This document shows positions 57,467 to 64,000 of a stretch of DNA of 64,000 bases, piece by piece (the stretch's first letter is position 1; each line of letters begins with the position of its first letter). Made by a program: the position numbers and the translations under genes. The notes under the pieces are model-generated. The model saw only the letters and a list, made by a program, of their open reading frames with translations. It did no database searches and had not been told where the DNA came from. The stretch covers positions 806,001 to 870,000 of the forward strand of contig NZ_WWCL01000002.1 of assembly GCF_009857835.1 (NCBI RefSeq), read 5' to 3'. Source of the stretch: Duganella fentianensis (GTDB taxonomy: Bacteria > Pseudomonadota > Gammaproteobacteria > Burkholderiales > Burkholderiaceae_D).

Positions 57467-57580
57467 AATATGGCCTATGGTGCTACTGTATCGAGATCCC
57501 CGTCCAGTTTCCACGTCCATGTGATGAAATGCAGAAATACAGGAATAGACGACCAAATTCGCCGCCCAGACGGTTGCCGC

Positions 57581-58984
57581 CTAGCCCAGCCTGATGGCCC
57601 GTGCCGCCGCCAGCCCGCTGCGTACGGCAGCTTCCAGCGTGGCCGGATAGGGGCCGGCCGTGTAGTCGCCGGCCAGCAGCAGGCCGGGCAGACCGGTGGC
57701 GTTGGCGGGGCGCTGCAGGCCGGGGCTGCTGGCAAAGGTGGCGCGTTTTTCCGTAATCACCTTGAACCAGCCGGGCTGCTGCAATTGCGGCAGGTGCAGG
57801 CTGGCGGACAGCTGGGACGCAATGGCGCGGGCCAGCTCTTCCTGCGGCAGGGTGGCGGCTTCGGCGGCCGCACTGATCACCACGGCCAGCAAGCCTTGCT
57901 GCTGGGCGTCGAGCTGGCCACGGTCGAACACGAACTGGCCCCAGTGCTGGCGGCTGGGATCGTCGAGCAGGGCGTAGAACGGCTGCTGCAGGCGCACATC
58001 CGTGCCGTATTGCAGATAGCAGGTGGTAATGGCTTCCGGCTCCAGTGCCGTCAGCTGCTGGCAGATGGCGCTGGTGTCGCACTCCGGGATGGCGTGCAGC
58101 AGGCCGGCTGCCTGGCTGGCGCCGGTGGCGATCACCACTTGCGGAAAATAGGTGCTCCAGTTGCCGCCCACGGCGGCGCCGCTGATATCGAGCTGCCACA
58201 GCCGGCCTTCGATGCTGCGGATGGCTTTGACGCTGGCGCCCGTGCGCACGGAACCGCCACGCTCGCTGATATAGCTGGCGGCCGCTTCCGGCAACAGGCG
58301 CGACAGGTCGTGGCGCGGCAACAGCATGTCGGACGCACTGCGCCCTGCACCCAGACTGTCGCGCAGCACGTTCAGGAAAATCTGCGCCGACGCCCGTTCC
58401 GGCGGGGTATTCAGGGCGGCCAGACAGAGCGGGCGCCACATCAGCCGGATCAGCGGCCCGGTCTGGTCCCAGCGCTGCAGCAGTTCGCTGACGCTGCAAT
58501 CCTGATCGAGTTGCCAGCCAGCCCAGCGCGCGGTACTGGAAAAGCGCGCCAGACTGAGTTTGTCGGCGCGGCTCAAACCACTGGCACGCAGCAGGGCGAA
58601 CGCCAGATGCAGCGGCGCGGGCAGGCGCGGCGCGATGAAATCCATGCCGCCGCTGGCAGGCGGGTAGCGCATCTGCAGGGGCAGGGTGAGCAGGGCCTGA
58701 CGGGCATCCACGCCGAGGCGGCGCAACAGGCTCAGGGTGGCGCTGTAGGCACCGAGCAGGATGTGCTGGCCATTGTCGAGCTGGCGCCGGTCGGTTTCGA
58801 TACGGCGGGCCCGGCCGCCCAGCGTGCGGGCTGCCTCCAGCAGCGTGACCTTGTAGCCGGCGCTGGCCAGCTCCACCGCTGCGGCACAGCCGGCCCAGCC
58901 GCCGCCGATGACGGCCACGGCCGGTGCGCCCGGCTTGCCGCCCGCCGCGCCGCTGCCGCGCTGTTCCACTACGGGCTTAACCAC
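57581..58984 (-). CDS. hpnE: Hydroxysqualene dehydroxylase
   Basis: An FAD amine-oxidase-like protein of 467 residues that reduces hydroxysqualene to squalene, the last step before hopanoid cyclisation. The dinucleotide motif (VAVIGGGWAGCAAAVELASA) is near residue 23, followed by LLEAARTLGGRARR and DNGQHILLGAYSATL, with a C-terminal FAD segment (GLLLAGDYTAGPYPATLEAA). These match HpnE. Its start overlaps the end of hpnD by 8 bases, so the two are translated together. The squalene-hopene cyclase gene is not in the window. Confidence 0.93.
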   Translation of the reverse strand: MVKPVVEQRGSGAAGGKPGAPAVAVIGGGWAGCAAAVELASAGYKVTLLEAARTLGGRARRIETDRRQLDNGQHILLGAYSATLSLLRRLGVDARQALLTLPLQMRYPPASGGMDFIAPRLPAPLHLAFALLRASGLSRADKLSLARFSSTARWAGWQLDQDCSVSELLQRWDQTGPLIRLMWRPLCLAALNTPPERASAQIFLNVLRDSLGAGRSASDMLLPRHDLSRLLPEAAASYISERGGSVRTGASVKAIRSIEGRLWQLDISGAAVGGNWSTYFPQVVIATGASQAAGLLHAIPECDTSAICQQLTALEPEAITTCYLQYGTDVRLQQPFYALLDDPSRQHWGQFVFDRGQLDAQQQGLLAVVISAAAEAATLPQEELARAIASQLSASLHLPQLQQPGWFKVITEKRATFASSPGLQRPANATGLPGLLLAGDYTAGPYPATLEAAVRSGLAAARAIRLG

Positions 58985-59810
58985 GGATGTAAGTCTTCCA
59001 CGCCAGCCACAGCTTGCGGATAGGGGTGAGCGAGATGCGCTGGGTCAGCACGTGGTAGCCGTCGGCTTCCACTTCCGTCAGCAGGGTGCGGTAGATGGCG
59101 GCCATCATCAGGCCGGGACGCTGGGCGCGCCGGTCTTCCCTGGGCAGCAGGGCATAAGCTTCATCGTAGGCGGCCTGGGCGCGGGCAGTCTGGAAGGCCA
59201 TCAGCTGTTCGAATTTCTCGCTGTGGCGTGCGTTGAGCAGGTCGGCCGCAGTGACGTTGAACTGCTGTAATTCGTTGATGGGCAGGTAGATGCGGCCTTT
59301 GCGCGCATCTTCACCCACGTCGCGAATGATGTTGGTGAGCTGGAAAGCGTGGCCCAGCTTCTCGGCATAGCGCAGGGTTTCCGGCCGGGTGGCGCCGAAG
59401 ATGCTGGCCGACAGGATGCCCACCACGCTGGCCACATGCCAGCAGTATTTGCTGAGTGCGGCGTAATCGAGGTAGCGGGTCTGGTTCAGATCCATTTCCA
59501 TGCCGTCGATGATGGCCTGCAGATGTTCCTGTTTGAGGTCGTACTGGGCCAGGTGGGGCTGCAGCGCCTGCGTGACCGGATGGCTTTGCTGGCCCGCATA
59601 CATATTGGCGATTTCCTTGCGCCACCAGGCCAGCTTGATGCGGGCTACCGATTCATCCGTGCAGTCATCCACGGTGTCATCTACCTCGCGGCAGAACGCA
59701 TACAGGGCAGTGATGGCGCGACGACGTTCCGGCGGCAGGAACAGAAAGCTGTAGTAGAAACTGGAGCCGCTTTGTGCGGTCTTTTGCTGGCAGTAGTCGT
59801 CGGGAGACAT
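58977..59810 (-). CDS. hpnD: Presqualene diphosphate synthase
   Basis: A prenyl-transferase-fold protein of 277 residues that joins two farnesyl diphosphates to presqualene diphosphate. The two aspartate-rich metal motifs are present: REVDDTVDDCTDE and LTNIIRDVGEDARKGRIYLP. The N-terminal FYYSFLFLPPERRRAI is typical of HpnD. No clear ribosome site precedes the start. It lies between hpnC and hpnE on the same strand, the usual hpnCDE order, and overlaps hpnE. Confidence 0.94.
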   Translation of the reverse strand: MSPDDYCQQKTAQSGSSFYYSFLFLPPERRRAITALYAFCREVDDTVDDCTDESVARIKLAWWRKEIANMYAGQQSHPVTQALQPHLAQYDLKQEHLQAIIDGMEMDLNQTRYLDYAALSKYCWHVASVVGILSASIFGATRPETLRYAEKLGHAFQLTNIIRDVGEDARKGRIYLPINELQQFNVTAADLLNARHSEKFEQLMAFQTARAQAAYDEAYALLPREDRRAQRPGLMMAAIYRTLLTEVEADGYHVLTQRISLTPIRKLWLAWKTYIRG

Positions 59811-59859
59811 GGATAAAAAAGCAAGAATGACTTGGAAGCCGCTATTCTATCGGTTATGG

Positions 59860-59885
59860 ACTGGCCTGTGGGGCTTCAGGCCAGT
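59860..59885 (-). other. Hairpin in the hpnC-hpnD gap
   Basis: ACTGGCCTG pairs perfectly with CAGGCCAGT (9 bp) around an 8-base loop, overlapping the end of hpnC. No T run follows on the minus strand; it may tune read-through or mRNA stability between the two cistrons. Confidence 0.4.
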
Positions 59886-60718
59886 CCGTACATCAGGCGC
59901 ATCTGCTTTTTCATGCGCACGGCCGCCCAGAAGATGCGCAGCCAGTCACGCTTGCCCAGCTTGGGGCGGTGCAGGAAGATATCGTATTCGGCCGCTTCGA
60001 TGGCGTCGAGGATGTGCAGGCCGCCCTGTACCACCATGCGCAGTTCGAAACCGATGCGGCCTTTCAGGCGCAGCGCCAGCGGCGCGCCGCTCAGCATCAG
60101 GGCACGGGCCCGTTCCACTTCGAACTTCATCATCGAGCGCCAGCGTGGCCGCGCACTCGGATGGTCCAGTGCCGCTGGCGAAATGGCATAGCGGTTCAGG
60201 TCTTCCAGCGGAATGTAGATACGTTCCTTGTGCAGATCGATGGCCACATCCTGCAGGAAATTGATCAGCTGCAGGGCGGTGCAGATGGCATCGGAGTCGC
60301 GTACGTTTTCCTCATCGGCGGCGCCATACAGGTGCAGCATCAGATAGCCTACCGGATTAGCTGAGCGCGAGCAGTAGTCGAGCAGGGCGTCATAGGTCTG
60401 GTAGCGACTGACCAGCACATCCTGCTTGAAGGCAGACAGCAGCTCGTAGAAAGGTTTGATCGGCAGTTCATGGCGGCGGATGGCGGCGGCCAGGCGGGCA
60501 AACATGGATTCGCTGCTATCGCCCCCGGCATCGATGCGGGCCAGTTCGGCCTCGTAAGCGTTCAGATCGGCCAGCCGCTGCTCGGGCGTGGCCTCACCTT
60601 CATCGGCCAGATCGTCGGCACTGCGGGCAAAGGCATAGATGGCTTCAACCGCAGGCCTTAGCCGGCCAGGCAACAAAATTGAGGCAACGGGAAAATTTTC
60701 GTAGTGGTCAACCGACAT
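59876..60718 (-). CDS. hpnC: Hydroxysqualene synthase
   Basis: The 280-residue protein converts presqualene diphosphate to hydroxysqualene. It carries FARSADDLADEGE and LINFLQDVAIDLHKERIYIP, the paired metal-binding motifs of the squalene/phytoene synthase fold, and starts with the HpnC-like HYENFPVASILLP. It is the first gene of the hpnCDE group; 65 bases separate it from hpnD. It is divergent from the RND efflux operon and shares a 156-base promoter region with it. Confidence 0.94.
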   Translation of the reverse strand: MSVDHYENFPVASILLPGRLRPAVEAIYAFARSADDLADEGEATPEQRLADLNAYEAELARIDAGGDSSESMFARLAAAIRRHELPIKPFYELLSAFKQDVLVSRYQTYDALLDYCSRSANPVGYLMLHLYGAADEENVRDSDAICTALQLINFLQDVAIDLHKERIYIPLEDLNRYAISPAALDHPSARPRWRSMMKFEVERARALMLSGAPLALRLKGRIGFELRMVVQGGLHILDAIEAAEYDIFLHRPKLGKRDWLRIFWAAVRMKKQMRLMYGLA

Positions 60719-60750
60719 AAAAGCAAAGCCTAAAAGCAGATTTTAAAATT

Positions 60751-60821
60751 AATGACGCCAAAGTCATTTGCAAACGGATGGGCTCGGCTTATAATAAATT
60801 AACGGAAAGTCATTAATTTCC
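60751..60821 (+). promoter_or_regulatory. Core promoter and nested dyads before the efflux operon
   Basis: TATAAT (60790-60795) pairs with TTGCAA (60768-60773) at 16-base spacing. Around it lie AATGAC-N6-GTCATT (60751-60768) and AAATTAA-N10-TTAATTT (60796-60819), the second nested with GGAAA-N8-TTTCC (60804-60821). The downstream dyad sits just past the -10, a common repressor position for efflux pumps. Confidence 0.6.
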
Positions 60822-60874
60822 AAATCGTAATCTTAGTGCCATCTACACTCTAGGGCAAGCTAAAGGAAGAAACC

Positions 60875-62014
60875 GTGACCGACTTCACCAGACAGCAGCA
60901 GATCTACCCCCTCACTATTGTAGCTTTTGCGGTCGCCTTGCTGGCAGGCTGCTCCAAACCCGTCGAGAAGACGGAAGAAGTGCGTCCTGTGCGTGCCGTG
61001 GTGCTGGCCGCCAGTGATGTGGCTGTGGATGCCGAATTCTCCGGCGAAGTACGGGCCCGAGTAGAGTCCCGCCTCGGTTTCCGCGTGGGCGGCAAGATTG
61101 TCGCGCGCAAGGTTGATGTAGGTACAGTGGTGAAAAAAGGCCAGGTGCTGATGCAGCTGGACCCGCAGGATTTGCAGCTGGCCCAGGCTCAGGCGCTGGC
61201 GGGGCTGCGTTCGGCGGAAACCAATCGCGATCTGGCCCAGGCGGAACTCAAACGCTATCAGGAATTGCGTGCCAAAAACTTCGTCAGCGCTGCCGTGCTC
61301 GATGCCAAGGATGCCGGTTTCAAGGCCGCGCAGGCCAATGTCGATGCGGCACATGCGGCCTATCGCGGCCAGTCGAATCAGGCAGGCTATAGCGCGCTGG
61401 TGGCCGATATCGATGGCGTGGTGACGGCGGTGGATGCGGAAGTCGGGCAGGTGGTGGCGGCTGGTACGCCCGTGGTGCGGGTGGCCAAACAGGGCGAGAA
61501 GGAAGTCGTGATCGGCCTGCCGGAAGACAAGGTAGATAGTCTGCGCCGCGTGTCCGATGTGCAGATCCGCCTGTGGGCCGATCCGCAGCGCACGGTGCCG
61601 GGCAAGATCCGCGAGATTTCGCCGGTGGCCGATGCGGCCACCCGTACTTATACCGTCAAGGTCACCATCCCCGATACGCTGGACGACGCCAAACTGGGCA
61701 TGACGGCCGTGGTGCAGTTCAATGCCAAGACGGCAGCGCCGCAGATCAAGGTGCCGCTGACGGCACTGTTCTATGAAAAATCGGCGACCTCGGTCTGGCT
61801 GGTGGAACGCAATGCCGTCAAGCTGGTGCCGGTGATGGTGGGCGGCGCCGTCGGCAACGACATCGTGCTGTCCAGCGGCGTCAAGGCTGGCCAGACGGTG
61901 GTCACGGCCGGCGTCAATCTGCTCAAGCCGGGCCAGCAGGTGCGGATACTGGGTCAGGATATGCCGGCCGCCGCCAGCGCCAGTGCAGCGGCGCAAGCAG
62001 GGAGTGCTAAATGA
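60875..62014 (+). CDS. RND efflux periplasmic adaptor lipoprotein
   Basis: The 379-residue membrane-fusion protein links an inner-membrane RND pump to an outer-membrane channel. A lipoprotein signal ends in VALLAGC. Then come the barrel-sandwich halves (ESRLGFRVGGKIVARKVDVG, VVKKGQVLMQLDPQD and YSALVADIDGVVTAVDAEVG, QVVAAGTPVVRVA) around a helical hairpin, and beta-barrel and membrane-proximal domains. The start is GTG behind a good AAAGGA site. Its stop overlaps the pump gene ATG (ATGA). Exported substrates are unknown, and no outer-membrane channel gene is in view. Confidence 0.93.
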   Translation: MTDFTRQQQIYPLTIVAFAVALLAGCSKPVEKTEEVRPVRAVVLAASDVAVDAEFSGEVRARVESRLGFRVGGKIVARKVDVGTVVKKGQVLMQLDPQDLQLAQAQALAGLRSAETNRDLAQAELKRYQELRAKNFVSAAVLDAKDAGFKAAQANVDAAHAAYRGQSNQAGYSALVADIDGVVTAVDAEVGQVVAAGTPVVRVAKQGEKEVVIGLPEDKVDSLRRVSDVQIRLWADPQRTVPGKIREISPVADAATRTYTVKVTIPDTLDDAKLGMTAVVQFNAKTAAPQIKVPLTALFYEKSATSVWLVERNAVKLVPVMVGGAVGNDIVLSSGVKAGQTVVTAGVNLLKPGQQVRILGQDMPAAASASAAAQAGSAK

Positions 62015-64000
62015 AGGGCGGCTTCAATCTTTCCCGCTGGGCGCTCGAACATATTCCGCTGACGCGTTACCTGATCGCCGTGCTGCTGATAGGCGGCATG
62101 CTCAGCTACAGCAATCTGGGGCAGGATGAAGACCCGCCGTTCACCTTCCGCATGATGGTGGTGCGGGCCATCTGGCCGGGCGCCACTTCGCTGCAGATGG
62201 CCGAGCAGGTGACGGACAAGCTGGAGAAAAAGCTGCAGGAAACGCCGGACATTGATGAAATCACCAGCTATTCCAAGCCGGGCGAAACCACCATCATGCT
62301 GAAACTGCGCGAATCGGCACCGCCCAAAGAGGTGGCGCAAGCGTGGTATCAGGTGCGCAAGAAGATAGGCGATATCCGCGGCACTTTGCCGGGCGGCGTG
62401 CAGGGGCCGTTCTTCAACGATGAATTCGGTGATACCTATGGTTCCATCTTCGCCCTGTCCGGCGACGGCTATACCTATGCCGAAATGAAGGACTATGCCG
62501 ACTTCGTGCGCCAGCAGCTGCTGGGCGTGAAGCTGGTTTCCAAGGTCGAACTGTTCGGCGTGCAGGACGAGAAAATCAATATCGAGTTCTCGCACCATAA
62601 ATTCGCCCAGCTCGGTGTGCCTATCGAGGTGATCGCCAACCAGATTGCCACCCAGAATGCGGTGGAAGCCAGCGGCGTGCTGGTGACGCCGACCGATAAT
62701 CTGCAGGTGCGCGTGACGGGGGCGCTCAGAACGCTGAAAGATCTGGAAAATCTGGAGCTGCGCGCCAACGGCACCACCTTCCGGCTCGGCGATTTTGCTA
62801 CCATCAAGCGCCAGTATCAGGACCCGCCCGGCAATACCATGCGCTACAACGGCAAGGCTGTCATCGGCCTGGGTGTATCGATGGAAAAGGGCGGCAATAT
62901 CATTGTGCTGGGCAAGAATATGGAAGCCAGAGTGGCAGCACTGAAAGCCAAGCTGCCTGTTGGTATCGAACTCGAGCGCGTGTCCAATCAGCCGGAAGCC
63001 GTCAAAGCGTCGGTGGGCGAGTTCGTCCATACACTGATCGAAGCCGTGCTGATCGTGCTGGCCGTGAGCTTTGTGGCACTCGGTCTGCATAGCAAACCGT
63101 TCCGTCTTGATGCGCGGCCCGGTCTGGTGGTGGCGCTGACCATTCCGCTGGTGCTGTCCGTGACTTTCCTGTGCATGCGCATGCTCGACATCGATCTGCA
63201 CAAGATTTCACTGGGCGCCCTGATTATCGCGCTGGGCCTGCTGGTGGACGACGCCATCATCGCTGTCGAGATGATGGTGCGTAAGATGGAAGAGGGCATG
63301 TCGCGCTTCGATGCGGCTACCTATGCCTACACGTCCACGGCGATTCCCATGCTCACCGGCACCCTGATTACGGTGGCCGGTTTCCTGCCTATCGGTCTGG
63401 CCAAGTCGGCTGCGGGCGAGTACACCTTCTCGCTGTTCTCCGTGAACGCGCTGGCGCTGGTGATTTCCTGGGTGGTGGCCGTGGTGTTCACGCCCTACAT
63501 CGGTTATGTGCTGCTGAAAGTTAAACCGCATGCGGCCGGCGACCACGGCCACGAACTGTTCGATACACCGGGTTTCCGTCGCTTCCGCGCCATGGTCAAC
63601 TGGTGCGTGGAATTCCGCAAGACCACCATCGTCGCGTCCATGCTGATCTTTGCGCTGGGCGTGTATGGCTTCAAATTCATCGAGAAACAATTCTTCCCGG
63701 ATTCCAGCCGTCCCGAGCTGATGGTGGAGATGTGGATGCCGGAAGGTACGACCTATGCCGCCAATGAAGCCCAGGTGAAGAAGTTCGAGGCCTTTATCCG
63801 CCAGCAGGACGGGGTGATCAGCTACACCAGCTATGTGGGCACGGGTAGTCCGCGTTTCTATCTGCCGCTGGACCAGATTTTCCCGCAGTCGAATGTGTCG
63901 CAGATCGTGGTGCTGCCCAAGGATCTGCAGGCGCGCTCGGCCCTGCGTGAGAAAATTGTCGACGTGTTCAAGCACGATTTCCCCGAGGTGCGCGGCCGTG
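62011..64000 (+). CDS. RND efflux transporter permease (AcrB-type), cut by the window edge
   Basis: An open frame begins with ATG inside the adaptor stop and continues without a stop to the right edge, giving the first 663 residues of a protein that should be about 1030. The N-terminus reads MKGGFNLSRWALEHIPLTRY, followed by the first span, SNLGQDEDPPF and AIWPGATSLQMAEQ, all typical of RND pumps. Later the translocation span GLLVDDAIIAVEMMVRKMEEG carries the paired aspartates used for proton transfer. It is the inner-membrane, proton-driven pump of the operon; substrates cannot be read from this part. Confidence 0.93.
   Translation, partial: MKGGFNLSRWALEHIPLTRYLIAVLLIGGMLSYSNLGQDEDPPFTFRMMVVRAIWPGATSLQMAEQVTDKLEKKLQETPDIDEITSYSKPGETTIMLKLRESAPPKEVAQAWYQVRKKIGDIRGTLPGGVQGPFFNDEFGDTYGSIFALSGDGYTYAEMKDYADFVRQQLLGVKLVSKVELFGVQDEKINIEFSHHKFAQLGVPIEVIANQIATQNAVEASGVLVTPTDNLQVRVTGALRTLKDLENLELRANGTTFRLGDFATIKRQYQDPPGNTMRYNGKAVIGLGVSMEKGGNIIVLGKNMEARVAALKAKLPVGIELERVSNQPEAVKASVGEFVHTLIEAVLIVLAVSFVALGLHSKPFRLDARPGLVVALTIPLVLSVTFLCMRMLDIDLHKISLGALIIALGLLVDDAIIAVEMMVRKMEEGMSRFDAATYAYTSTAIPMLTGTLITVAGFLPIGLAKSAAGEYTFSLFSVNALALVISWVVAVVFTPYIGYVLLKVKPHAAGDHGHELFDTPGFRRFRAMVNWCVEFRKTTIVASMLIFALGVYGFKFIEKQFFPDSSRPELMVEMWMPEGTTYAANEAQVKKFEAFIRQQDGVISYTSYVGTGSPRFYLPLDQIFPQSNVSQIVVLPKDLQARSALREKIVDVFKHDFPEVRGR

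Noticed and set aside
1..64000. tRNA or rRNA genes, CRISPR arrays, insertion sequences and prophage genes
   Set aside because: I saw no cloverleaf sequences, repeat-spacer arrays, transposase motifs or target-site duplications; gene content and codon use look uniform across the window.

Overview
The window reads as a piece of a Betaproteobacterium chromosome: high-GC coding DNA, almost no gaps, a respiratory nar cluster, the hydroxysqualene route to hopanoids (hpnCDE), an SDR-type threonine dehydrogenase and a thrC-moeA-moaD run. A Burkholderiales/Oxalobacteraceae-like host fits best, but the genus cannot be fixed from this sequence. About 47 protein genes are supported, including one partial gene at each edge. 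I see no tRNA, rRNA, CRISPR array, transposase or prophage.

Layout. (1) 1-7.8 kb: the end of a nitrate respiration cluster (narJ end, narI, a parvulin-type isomerase, moaA, narX, narL). It is followed by a small HMA-fold protein with a CCGGCCGG tail, nnrS and a bacteriohemerythrin, so nitrate sensing, molybdenum cofactor supply and nitrosative-stress handling lie together. (2) 7.8-15.3 kb: a TonB-dependent receptor and a secreted metallophosphatase behind a good Pho box; an orphan periplasmic binding protein; a second receptor with a Fur-like dyad; a PilZ protein. (3) 15.3-19 kb: fnr with the full cysteine set, a cluster-less Crp/Fnr paralogue overlapping it, and a divergent PAS-GGDEF-EAL gene. 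The shared promoter holds two perfect FNR boxes. (4) 19-26.2 kb: a third TonB receptor with a DUF2946 protein, a Pal-like lipoprotein, a UvrD-type helicase with a DUF5710 tail, and a LacI regulator. (5) 26.4-34.2 kb: a YegD-like Hsp70 and a DEDDh exonuclease, then a zinc-type uptake operon (DUF2946-like protein, porin, binding protein, permease, no ATPase), an FNR-box-preceded SEL1 protein and an EAL protein. (6) 34.4-37.5 kb: a periplasmic cupredoxin and a membrane GGDEF-EAL protein. (7) 37.5-55.7 kb: two exported peptidases, a sigma54-type amtB, an XRE-cupin regulator divergent from kbl-tdh, sdaA, a large GGDEF-EAL gene, and thrC-moeA-moaD-flavoprotein. (8) 55.7-64 kb: a DUF1700/DUF2807 pair, hpnC-hpnD-hpnE, and a divergent RND efflux operon running off the right edge.

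Three themes link the genes. Anaerobic control: nar genes, fnr, and FNR boxes in front of a c-di-GMP enzyme and a SEL1 protein. Metal and phosphate import: three TonB receptors, a porin, a zinc-type importer, two DUF2946-like proteins, Pho-like and Fur-like sites. Nitrogen and amino-acid use: peptidases, ammonium uptake, threonine and serine breakdown, threonine synthesis. Five c-di-GMP-related proteins (three GGDEF-EAL, one EAL, one PilZ) lie between 15 and 51 kb. The observations I rate highest are the twin FNR boxes, the Pho box before the receptor-phosphatase pair, the paired TTCG-N6-CGAA operator before kbl-tdh, and the degenerate HMA protein with the cysteine-glycine tail.
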